Shown in pieces: positions 1 to 12,000 of a DNA stretch of 64,000 nt (its first letter is position 1; each line of letters begins with the position of its first letter). The stretch is from Diadema setosum (taxonomy: Eukaryota; Echinodermata; Echinoidea; Diadematoida; Diadematidae). Where the stretch lies: assembly GCF_964275005.1 (NCBI RefSeq), contig NC_092692.1, positions 14,205,584-14,269,583 on the forward strand, given 5' to 3'. Both the position numbers and the translations under genes were made by a program. The notes beneath the pieces are model-generated. The model was not told where the DNA came from. It ran no database searches and saw nothing but the letters and a program-made list of their open reading frames with translations.

Positions 1-120
1 ATGTTGAAAACTATGTAATCAACATTTATAAATGAATTCAAGAATGAATTGTAACTGACCACTACTACAAATTAATTTCAGGTTATTCCTGGTAGATGGT
101 AACCTTGTGGTTCAAAATAC

Positions 121-3100
121 CTTTGATCTTGTAGAAAGTCTCTGGGATGAAGGCCTCCACCTGCTTGTAGCGCTCCACCACGAAGCCCAGGGTGGGGAAC
201 TGGCAGGAGCCAAAGCTAATGAGCTGATTGGCCAGAAGTTCTGGGAAGACTCTCTGGAGGCGGAGGGTCTGAAACCTGGTGAATGCTGCACCTGGAAATT
301 CAATTACGGATGGATGCTAGTATGAATGATATTACTTGGTGACTCAAAACTATAAAGATCAATTTCACGCCAACATATAGTGGAAACTGACCAAATGTGC
401 CTGTTGACTAGTCAAAGAGACATTTTAGTCAAATTCAACGGTTCATGCCTCACTAGGCTATTACCAAGATTAGACTGGTAAGAGGAGTGTGTAGACCTTG
501 ATGATGATGACAATGATATGATTCATGATTGAAGATGTCTGATGAAAACAAATGAAGAAAATGCAGAGGGAGAAAAGAATAATCTAAATGACGTAAGATG
601 TAAAGCTGAGGACGATGATGATGATAATGATAATGATGACAAGGATGATGATGATGATGATGATGATAAGAAAGATGATGTTGATAAGGGACTTATAGAG
701 GTCTATTTCTCCTACCTATCCTGAGATCAAGCTGTTGCCTGACGTCCACTGCTTGAGACACCCGCTGGTCAGGTCTGCCCAGATTACGACATGCATTGGC
801 AATGGATCTGCAATCAGAAGAAACAAAAGTAGGATGGGAGTGGGGGAGAGGATGACTATCACATAGCACATCATACCACTATAAAGAAACAGGAGGAGGT
901 GTGATACTAAGTAGTGGACTAAGCATTCACACTTAAGTTGATAGACATGGATTCATGGCTGAAAGCAAATTCCATGAAAGCACAAAAGATCATTCTTTAT
1001 ACTTATACATATTGTGGTTATTTATATGGTTATCCATCTATAGGCATATGCTCTTAACACTCCCATTCTAACAGAAAACTTGAAATACCATGGAAAGAAG
1101 TACCATGTGTTGCCTTTTGCTTGGTGGCAAAAGGTGCAAAGATGCATGTACAGTTGTATGATGAAGAAACTGGACTGGACTACAGTCTACTACTATCTTG
1201 TGTGTGAAGTTTAACTGTGGTATCAAAACACTGTTATGTAGTCATTTATCCAGTCACAGTCAAATATTTGCAATCCTAAACAAAAAGAAAATGAGAAATA
1301 CACTAAATGCTTTATAGTAATAATCTTTTCATTTCATAACTAACTTCACAGATTAAATAGGTTTTCCACTTTGCTTAGGAAATGAACTGTAACTAAGTTT
1401 GCTCTAACATGTACAAAGTCCAAAGCACACTATGTTCTATACTTACTGAGGAGTAATTTCAGAGAACCTTGCACGATACACCTGAAGGTTTGGTTTCACT
1501 GTCAGAATAAACAGAAGAGAACAACATGTACCTCATAGTGCATAAATGATTTGTCACTGCATTTATATGATTTACAACAGAATTAAATAGAGAAATGCTT
1601 GCTGAAATATCTTTTGGCACATCAGAAGCAAAACACATGCAACATCTGTGTTTAGAAAAGTTGCATTCCATAAAACAGAAATAGCAGCATCTTGGACAAA
1701 GCAGGGCATTTCTTTACAGTGAGGCTCACATCTTGGCATTACAGATTTAAAGGAACCAGTATCTTAACATAAGACAGTTGCTGATGAAATGAAGGAAGAC
1801 AGCTTTGTCTGTACTCTGAAAGAAACCCTTTATTTTCAGACAACTGAGACAAATGCAAAATAGTGTATCATCCACCTACAATATTTTACTGCATAACATA
1901 AAGGGAAGTACAAATTGTACAATTGACCATGAGATACAAGTATAACTTGAGAACCTTTCATAAAATGAAGGAAGTATTAACTCAAATTAAATATTACCCT
2001 TCACCCAAGATACCGACAACCATTAATTTTCGTAATTAATAAACATTAAAATCTGAACAATTGACTTTAAAAGAGGAATTTTTGAAGGTACCTGCTTTGC
2101 AGACATCTATGACCTCATATCCAATGTTCTCTCCTTCTCTGTCACAATCTGTCCATATGACCAGAATCTCTGCACTCCTTGCCTCACGCTCCAGAGTTCT
2201 CTGCAAAGCAGAAAGCAGCAAGGAATATGAAGTGACATATGTATCAAATTTACCAATATAAACAGTCTGAAAATGTGGCTCAAAAAGCAGTGACTTCTGA
2301 CACACATAAGTCATACAAATACACTTGAGTAGAAGCATCCATATTCATACAAATATATGTGAGTAAAATCAAATACAGAATGCTCACAAATAACATTCAT
2401 TACATTACTTGGGTACACTACAAAGCAGAATTACATAAGCACGATCAACACCACTTGAGGTTTTCAAGTAACATTATGTACCACTTGCACACTTTGGGAT
2501 ACATTGGACAGCCTTCTCATGCAAGTTAACAGGTCAGGGCAAACACAATAAATTCAGAATGAAATCAGTCTAGCCTACTTTTGCATACAGTGGTTACATT
2601 TCAGACAATCTGGTACTCAATTATGCTTCTGATAAAGAAGCAACTGCCAATCAAAAGAAAAACAAAATGGATTAGAACAGCTCCAGAAAGACACATATTA
2701 CATATGCTTGTCACATACACTTGTACTCCTAGAATGCTTGTTATAGAGTACCTTGATATCTCTGTAGTTATCTGGACATCCTTTTTGCACAGGGGCATCA
2801 AACAAGGCCACTGGGTTGCATGAATGCCTGTGTAGATAAACAAGATCATTCAATCATTACAGTGCACTCGCGTTATAACGAACACGGTTATAACGAAATT
2901 CCGGTTCAAACGAAGTAAAAATCCAGGTCGTAACATTATCCACTCCATGTATTTTTATTGTTTATTTGTTCAGTTATAACAAAATTTTGATATAACGAAA
3001 GAAAAGTACCGGTCCCGAAGACTTCGTTATAACGGGAGTCCACTGTACCACACTTACCCTTTCTTTCATTTTATTTTCATACAACTTGTACCATTGCTAA

Positions 3101-4573
3101 CACACCATAATAAAATATCATCTGACCAAAGAGATAATTATGTAGTATACCCCCCCCCCCAAAAAAAAAAAGAAAAAAAAAGAAAAAGAGAAGAGCTTTT
3201 GGTGCTTTTAATCCAAAGTGGGATGGAGCAACAAAGACTTTAAAATTGCCATATTCTGTACTTTTCCTATCGTAAATCTCTCCATTTGGACAGATCGCAT
3301 CACCAAGTTGGCATTCCACAGATGGAGAAGAGAGCAAGTGTAAATCATTGAATTGGCAGCTAAATTCAAGGTGCCATACTAGGCACTGGACAAGAGCTGG
3401 TAGTGTATTGTAACTCTACACCACTGTTGGTGTATGCATGAATAATGTGAACAATGTCACCAGTTTTAGTATTATTCTTACACACACAAGGCCCATGTTC
3501 TTGTGGCTGTTCTACAATTTAAGCAAATTTCAATCTTTTAACACAGCATTAACAAAAAAAACACACACACAAAAAAACAAAAACAATCAAAATCATATTT
3601 AGGTAAAGATGTTCCCCCATGTATGAAAAATTACACTTTGGATCTTCTTACCATTTTTGAAAAGCAACTGCGAACTCATAGTTGAGCAGATGTCCAGAAA
3701 CTGAAGTCATAGTCATTTCACACTGCCGATTCAGAATATTGTATTCAAACTCGTAGATCTTGTTGAACTTTGAGAATCCTTCCCTCTGTAAATTAATGAA
3801 AAGCATTTGTCAAGATGATGGTGATCAATATCACTGCATGTACTGTAAGTGATCTTCTGTTGCTCCTCATTTACTGTATGCACAACATATTTTGAACTAA
3901 GTTTGCAAATTTTGAGTCATATACTACTATAGTCTGTAAAAAAAAGTGTGGTACATTATACCATCTCCTGTAATCTCATCAAAAAGGGATGATGCTTATC
4001 GTCAACTTGAAAAACAAATCATTCAGTTGGAAACTCTTTCAACACTTGTTCAATAAATATGAAGTAAAACCCAAAACAAATTGTAAGAGTAAGGCATACG
4101 TTGTATGAACTCCTAAATTGAAGTGCAGCTCTTTTTAGGGTAAAAATCAAGGACTGAGTTTCAAAACAAATTCCTGATAACCTTGTAGGAAACCACATCT
4201 AACATCATCTTAGTACTTCAGTCATTACATAGTTCTCTGAAGTATTACGTGACTACCAGGTACCAAACATTAAAGCGAATTAGTCAAGTTCTTATCAATG
4301 CTTTTGTTTATGCCAGAAAATCAATGTCATGGAACTTCAATTATTGTCAATTACCCTTCTGTATCTGCCCTTGGCCATCACCTCTGCTATTGACTTCGCA
4401 GCATCATTCTTTTCTGCCACATTCAGCACCTTGGTCGCATATCCTCGCGCCATCACGACAATATGAGATTTGGTGAACTTCCACAGGTTTCGAGAACAAA
4501 GAGGAAGTATCATACCCACACGCACCCAATGGCTGGTGGTAAATTCAATATCCCAAGTTTCATTTGATGTCAA
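121..4573 (-). CDS. TOP3A: DNA topoisomerase III alpha, N-terminal half (7 exons, cut by window edge)
   Basis: Type IA topoisomerase, which passes single strands and, with a BLM-type helicase, dissolves double Holliday junctions; it acts in nucleus and mitochondria. I placed seven minus-strand exons: 4355-4573, 3652-3785, 2752-2827, 2092-2200, 1447-1498, 716-807 and 121-291. All have GT-AG ends and phases that join without a shift. They encode the TOPRIM domain: [12 protein letters not shown] at the start (catalytic Glu) and [12 protein letters not shown] (acidic DxDxE metal site), then [20 protein letters not shown] and [16 protein letters not shown] [17 protein letters not shown] of the core. 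The active-site tyrosine and the C-terminal zinc region lie beyond position 1. Three in-frame Met codons open exon 1 (4573, 4513, 4453). The segment from 4513 is basic and free of acidic residues, as expected for a mitochondrial presequence. The upstream neighbour EIF3D is divergent. Confidence 0.93.
602..691. repeat. GAT/GAC trinucleotide microsatellite
   Basis: A run of GAT and GAC triplets lies inside the TOP3A intron between exon 6 (716-807) and exon 7 (121-291). In one frame it reads as polyaspartate, but it lies outside the spliced product. Confidence 0.85.
2860..3045. mobile_element. Pogo/Tigger-like MITE, copy 1 (GTTATAACGAA family)
   Basis: A 186-bp element in a TOP3A intron. Its ends are inverted repeats beginning CAGTG(C/G)ACTC and containing CGTTATAACG, and it is flanked on both sides by TA. 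CAG termini with a TA duplication are typical of pogo/Tigger-type Tc1-mariner elements. It has no coding capacity. Related copies lie at 14701, about 20412, 26037 and 28729. Confidence 0.85.
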
Positions 4574-6055
4574 CAGACCATGCCTATACTGACATTACTA
4601 GTGACAAGTTAATTCTCTTGAGCCCGTTCTTGAGATGTATTAAATTCCAGCTTTGTGCAGTACAAAACTATATTTTGCAACAGCAATATACAAATTGTCA
4701 GATATCAGTCAAACTCAAAGACTAAAGAGTACACTACACATTTCTGTTTCTACCAACTATACACAGCCCAGTCGCTGTGCGTAGCGCGACAGTACAGCGT
4801 ATTAAACAGCGTCTGGTCGGGCTACGTTTCTACATGTCACCATGATCAAATGATAAATAAAATGTATAGATCAAAAAAGTTAGATCACCTTTCTACCGTT
4901 TTTTTTACTGGTAGGCCTAGATCTCTAGTTTAATTAAAAAAAAAAATCCATTTTCTTCTCGGAAAGGGGAACCACATAAAAAGTTTTAAGTGGTCAACAA
5001 CAACTTGGTCAACAAGTGGCAAGTGGCAACTAGAGAGTTTTACAGAGCACAGACCAGTGCAGTACCCAATGAGTGACATAAATCAAGGTTCTACTTCTAT
5101 AGATAAATACTAGAAAATAACATCTAATAGAAGTTAGAACTGTGATTGTGAAGACAGCTCAGTCAGGCCTGGACTGCCGGGGCGGGGCAGGGCCAGGGTC
5201 CAGGGAGGGAATGCGGTGCTAGCTGCTGTGTGGTCGTGGAGACTTTTTCTGTGTGGTTAGTGCATTCACAGTGTGGTGGGGTATGGTATCCTCTCAGCTA
5301 AAGTTTAACTGCTCAATAAAAAAACCCTGAGTAGTCATCAGCTTAATACGTATAATAGTAGGCCGTGGGTGGAAGCAAGAATCACAGAAGCAGAAGACCC
5401 CGTGCGTGAGTCGGGGTGATCGTCCGTCCGCGTCCGTGGTTTACACCTAGCCTGCGACCAGCCCGAACGCAACGCTGCGCAGTATGCTGGGGAGCGCCCC
5501 GGGGTTAACCCCGACTCCGAGCTCCAGCTCCTTGACCGCGACCGTGGGTGCTTGGAAAGAAAAATAGGCAGGCAGCAGCGTCCTCGTAATAAATGATCCT
5601 CACACACACACACAAAACGAATTTTGTAGGACGATGATTCCAAGTTTGACAAATGTTCACGACCTTATAGTTGTATGTTTTTTTGGCTTTTTTGTTTCTG
5701 ACTTGCGACGCATATCATCGCCCCAAATCAAAATCGATCAAGGAGGCCGCCATCGCAATTGTTCTAGGCTCGAACTAAATATATTTAGGACTACATGCTA
5801 TTTGATATCTTTCAATTCATTAAAATATTTTTTTCAAAACATGAGTATTCAAAACATAATAAAAAATTATTCAGAGTGTAAAATGATATTGGAAATTATT
5901 GAACACGAAATATATCTTTTGGTCCGGTCGTCTCGCAAGTATTATCCATGTGGCGCACGTAAAACGTATAGAGTAGGCGCTGTATACTGATGTGTGCATG
6001 TGGGGTATATGCGGCACCCAAATTCGACGAGATAGAGACAGATTTTGTGGTCAAA
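4574..6055. promoter_or_regulatory. Shared divergent upstream region of TOP3A and EIF3D
   Basis: About 1.5 kb separates the outermost start codons of two head-to-head housekeeping genes. A GC-rich, CpG-bearing patch lies at about 5160-5600, including GGGGCGGGGCAGGG at about 5180. GGCCGCCATCG, a reverse-strand YY1-type motif, lies near 5742. I cannot place the transcription start sites or any upstream non-coding exon. A short segment at about 4755-4825 (GCGCGACAG) has a diverged relative at about 60030-60075. Confidence 0.5.
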
Positions 6056-9000
6056 ATGAGTGCTCGCTTTATTCCGCCAGATATTCAGGACAATCCTACG
6101 GGATGGGGACCATGCACGATTCCAAAGCAATTTAAAGATATTCCATATCAGCCTTTTTCAAAGGGTGATCGGCTTGGAAAGGTGAGTAGGGCATACGCGC
6201 TGTGTGAGGCCTGACTGCTGTGGTAAATTCCCATGGCACGTATGGTACTGTTGCTGTACTTTCATGACTGACGGATCTGAGCAGCTGCTAGCGCTGTGCA
6301 TGTGTCTATTTATGACAATGTGTGTGTCTCTGTGACTGTGTGTGTGCTGTCCATGCTCTATCATGATCTGTATCTGAGCTGAGCTCTCCATATGCTATGC
6401 GAAATGGGAGGTCAAAAAGGCATCATCGTGATCATGCATCATGTTGTTGCTGATCCTGATGAAATTGCTGGAGACATGATTAAAATTTATCGTGGCCAAA
6501 TTGTGATATCGGTCCCCTCTCGTTCTGCGTGTGCGTCTCCACTATGTGCAAAGTCTGCTGTCTATTGGAGGTTAAAAGAAGTCCCTGGCGATGACAAAAT
6601 GAACGGCGGTGAATGGAGTGGGGACCTATTTCGCGATAATGCCAGATATACCGTAGAATCAGTGTAATGTAGGGGAACCATGGGGGCGCGGGCTACAGTA
6701 GTTGACTGAATTGAAGGATCAATCTGTAGAGGTCAAGTTACTACTTAGTAGCTGTGGAACGTCTAGAATAGATCTATCTGGTCGTCGGCATATATTTTGC
6801 GGAGATTTCGACTCCATCTGGCTTCACGGATCCCCTCCAATAAAGTCAAAAAATGATAACAGACTCCTCGGGACACATTTTCTGTCTACAATTGGTCTAG
6901 GGGCCAGAGTAATGTAGTTTACTTTTGCACTGCCACGTGAACAATTGATTTCCAAAACCAAACTGCAGACAAGCACAAACTCACTCTTACCTTATAGGAC
7001 AAGTTCACCTTCATAAACATACAGTAAGGATTGAGAGAATGCAGCAATATTAGTAGAACACATCAGTGAAAGTTTTAGGAAAATTGGACGATCGATGTAA
7101 AAGTTATGAATTTTTAAAATTTTTGTGTGGGAACTGCTGGATGAGGAGACTACTAAGGCTTGTGATGTCATATGAGTACAACAGTATAAAGAAAATATAA
7201 AGAAAATTCAACATATTTTCACTTTTTATGCCTCCGCCACGAAGTGGTGCCGGAGGCATTATGTTTTCGGGTTGTCCGTCCGTCCGTCCTTCCGTCCGTC
7301 CGTAATGAATTTTGTGGACAAGGTAACTATAAAAACCTGTTGAGGTACACAAGTGTATCCTAATGAAACTTGGCATGTATGTGTATTAGGGGGTGAAGTT
7401 GTGCCTATCAACTTTTGGGTGCACATGCTCAAGGTCAAAGGTCAAAAGGTCAAGGTCAAATACATAAAATTTCACTATTTCCACCATATCTATTGAATGC
7501 CTGAAGATATTTTCTTGAAACTTAGTGTATACATGTATTACCCAATTAAGATTCTCTGGTGAAAGTTTGGGTCATGAGCTCAAAGATCAAAGGTCAAAAG
7601 GTCAGGGTCAAATGTCACTATTTCCACCATATCTATTGAATGCCTGAAGATATTTTCTTGAAACTTAGTGTATACTGTACATGTATTACCCAATTAAGAT
7701 TCTCTGGTGAAAGTTTGGGTCATGAGGTCAAAGGTCAAAGGTCAAAAGGTCAAGTAAAAATATCCAAACTTTTTTTTTTCTCCATACCTTGGAAAATTGT
7801 TCAAGGTATCTTCATGGAACATACCATACATACATGTATACTGACTGGAAGTGATTATCTAGAGAATGTAGGGTTCATGGGTCAAAGGTCAGGGGTCAAA
7901 GGTCAAGTGCAACACTTCAAAATTTTACTATTTCCCTCCTATCATGCAATGCCAGCAGGGTTATTATTTTTTTTTTTTTTACACTTGGTGTATGCATACA
8001 TGTGTAACCTAATCGAAATTCTCTGGAAAGTTTTTTTTTTCTTCTTTTTTTGCCTCAAAGGTCAAAAGGTCAAAGATCAAGTGAAAGTGCTGAACTAACT
8101 TTTTCCTCCATATCTCGGAAGTGGCTCAAGTTATCTTGAAACTTAGTACATATTATGCATGTTCTACCTGAAAGTGAATATCTTATGAATTTTAGGGTCA
8201 AGGGCCAGATGAAAATGGTAACAATTTACTATTCAATTCAGAAATTGCACTTTTTCTCCACACCTGTACCTTGAAAATTACTCAATGCCTAAGGCCAAAA
8301 AAAAAGGTTGTATTGGCGTAACATGAGATTTTCAAATAGGGTCGGTCGGTCGGACTTTTTTTTTTGCTACCTCCATTTTACGTGTATAACTCGTGCTCGG
8401 TAAACAGTTACAACTGCTGCACCGTATGTGCTGTGTTCATCTATTCTAAAAATCATTTACGAGGCCGATAATACTCGAATTATACCCCTTCACAGAATTT
8501 AAAGACGTTGAAATCCCTATCCTGAATGTTTTCACTTCATATTTTACTATTTTGACTTAGATAAGATAGATGCAAATTGACCCATATGTACGATCTTTTC
8601 ATCGCACACGGCGATCTCTATAACAGTCCCACATATACAGATTCGTGTAAGTTCTCCACACAAGAAACCTATGGCAAAACTGTGCACAATACATTGCAGT
8701 CTGAATGATAAGAGTACGCGTCACCGAACTAAAACATAGTGGAATGCGTGTCCCTATTCCCAACATACACGAGACCGTGCAGCCAAATTACCGTGTTGCG
8801 TCGCCATCTTGTTCGGGCAATTTTTCCTTATATGGAGTGCACGCTTTGGCGCGGTCAGACTGGGCCACTGGTACGCGCGCAAGCAAGAGTACGCCGTCCA
8901 GTGGCTAGTGATTATGACGTAACAATGCACGTTTGTACATGACAATGGTCAATTGCGCTTCGGAGACACAGCCCGCACTCCATATAAGGAAAAATTGCCC

Positions 9001-12000
9001 GAACAAAATGGCGGTGGTAGCAAGTTTTGGTGGCTGCGTATTTCCTGGGTGAACACGCATTCCACTATGTTTTAGTTCGGTGGTACGCGTCCGTGTTGGA
9101 AACAGATGACGTACTGACCAAGCGAGGCTAGCTATGCGAGGCGCTATATGCTAGCGAGATCTCTCCCTCGTACATCCGATATCCCCAGAGCCGTTTCCAC
9201 TTCCGGGTTTTTTGCGATCGCGATCGCAGTCAAGAAGATACTTGATATCGATAGCAAAAAAAATAACAAAAAAACATAGGGTCAGCGGAATTTTTAGGGT
9301 CGGGCGGGTTACGCCAATACAACGATTTTTTTTTTTTTTTGCCTAAATGTATGAATGGGTCAAAGTCGAGTTAAAGTCCTTAAATCCCTTTTTGCTATTT
9401 TGACATTTCTTCTTTTTTTTTTCACATTTGTTGTGTAGGCCTACATGTATGTGTGTGTGTGTGTGTGTGTGAATGAAAGAACATTGTGAAAAATGTGGTC
9501 ATATTAGGCTAGAATAAAAGATATTAGGCTATAAAGAGAAAGGTTAGGAAAGGGTGGGAAAAGAAATGAATGAATACTGAAAAGGTAAACCTGGACAAAA
9601 TTAAAAGGTTTAGGAAGTACACTTGAAAAAGATAATGGAAGGAAAGTTCACTAACTAAGAGAAACTTGCATTATATTCAAACTTTGTAAAGGAAAGCACA
9701 GGAGAGATGGATATGTTTGAAAAGAAGAGTGAAAAGCAAAGAAGAATTCAAGATTGAAAACGGTAGAGTGAGAGATCAATCAAACTGGACAAAAACAAAG
9801 GTGAATAGGAAGATAAAGAAAAAATGAAACAGGTTGAAAAGGAAATAAAGAAATGGATACAGCCGAACGAAACATCAGAAAAAGGTATTGGAGAGGAAAG
9901 AAAGGAAATGTAGGTGGAGGGCAAGATAAACTATATGTATGAAAGAAACAAGAACAATTTAAAGGGTGTGTACAGTTCTGGTCGAGGTGAGGATTTAGCT
10001 CTTAACGTTTTGCAAGATATTCAGAAAACACTCTGAGATGTCAAAGAGCATGCAATTCTAAAGGGGTATCAAAAGTTTATTTGATGAAAATCGGTTTTGA
10101 AATGGCTGAGATATCCAAAAACAAGGTGAAACAAAGATCCTAATGAAGTTGTGGCCTGTCGCCTTTTATTATTATCACTTTTTTTGATATCTCAGCCATT
10201 TTAAAACCAATTTTCATCAAATAAACATTGAATCCTTCTTAAAATTACATGCTCTTTCAAATTTCATAAGAGGTTTCTCATTATCTCACTTAGAAATGTT
10301 CAAAACATGAATCCTTACCTCAACCAGTACTGTACAGTCCCTTTAAGGCAGAAAGTAGGATTGAGTAGAAGATTTAGCAAATTAAACAAGTGGAAACCCA
10401 CAAAGAAATGATTTATAGGAAGGATAGGGAAAGTTAGGAATACCTGAAATTAAAGATAGAAAAGAAAGAGAAAGATCGTAAGGGGCTGCTCAACCGCTTT
10501 TTTATATAGAAGCTACAACCACTACCACAACACTTGGCTGAGGAAAAGGGAAAAACAAATTTTAGCTTTTGAAAGACACCATAGAAAAAGCTGCTAAGAT
10601 AGCTACATTCAGATCAAACCATCGACCCTCACTGCATGCACTGAATGTATTCCTATTGTGCCAATTGCTTGTGTACAGAGCAGCATTTCAAGCACTCAAG
10701 ATTTTATGACACTTGTGAACGTGTTAAAACTTAACCTCTATTAAACTTCGGAGACTCAGATGCAATGATTTAGGTTACTGAGCAACTAGGGTGAGTTTGT
10801 GCTTGTTTCGGAATCATTTGATGAGGGGGTGCATAAGTACACCAGTGCCGAAATATGTTCATGACCAATCAATATTTGGACTCGCCAATCGGATGGCATG
10901 ATGGTGAATCATCAATTCTATGATTCGTACGAACTTGGGCTGTTCACCAAATACCAATATGGTAACTTAGCTCACAAAGTCATGGTCCACAGAGTCAGCA
11001 GAACATGGTTACCGTGAAAGTTACCATCAATCATCTACAAGGCTCCAACCAAAGGAATAGTCTTGTGATTCAAACAGTGATCACATGGTGATACATCTGT
11101 CTGTGCTACATGTACCAGGTACAGATGTACATGACAAAAGGCTGTGTGAAATATGATTGAAATATAATTGAGCAGACACTCCGAACTGTGAGTGGGACTC
11201 CAGCCAGTGTTTAGACGCTAGCCTACGCGCACTGGGATTACTCATTACTGTGGTTTACATTTGTAACATTCAATCAAATTAAAATCTCGATACTGTGCTA
11301 CCTGGGTCATCAGACAATTACAAGTAGTATTATGTATGTACATGTATATGCAATGCTGCACACTAGTCCGATGGTCCAGGACCAGTAAAAATCACTGTCG
11401 GACCAGTAACTTTTTCTTAGAATGGAGCAGTAAAAAATAGGGAAATTGTGTACTAACTGGTCCGACAAACGGGCTGGACCAGTAGAAAAAAAGAATGGGT
11501 CAATGTACAGCCCTGTTATATGAGTTCAGGTTGTTTAGTGAGATAATTGGGTGCTTTTCAATTATTTCAGATCTGAAAAAAAAAATGAAATGGTGGTTTT
11601 GGAATGGGTGTCTTTTATGTGTCCTTGTTGTCTCTTCAATCACTGCTTCGGCAGCTTCCAGCATAAAAAGTATTCTTTGTAAAAGAAAAAAATGTTGGTC
11701 TTTCATATCATGTTTGTTCAATACTTCAATGCTAGACAGATGGAACAGGCATTTTACAAATAGGAGTTAAATTTGCTAACTTTGGTGAATTCAAATACAC
11801 TCCAAATGCCTAAAAGTAAAGCTTTTATTAAACTAATAAGACTGCAATACATATACCAGTACCAGTGTTTATGTGGTTGTCTGAATTAATGAATAACCTT
11901 CTCTATGAATGATTTGAAATCTTTCTGCTTTGAGAAGCTGTATGTCTTTGTTTTCAATGCCTTTCAAGTCCATTCAAGTCCATTGTACATACTGTATGTG

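Noticed and set aside
112..303. Minus-strand open frame over TOP3A exon 7
   Set aside because: Wrong frame; the topoisomerase reading frame and splice sites in the same place explain the conservation.
7430..8210. CRISPR-like array
   Set aside because: AGGTCA units are too short and irregular, the spacers are repeats themselves, and the DNA is animal.
8705..8945. Overlapping open frames on both strands
   Set aside because: They come from the palindromic arms of the foldback element and show no domain.
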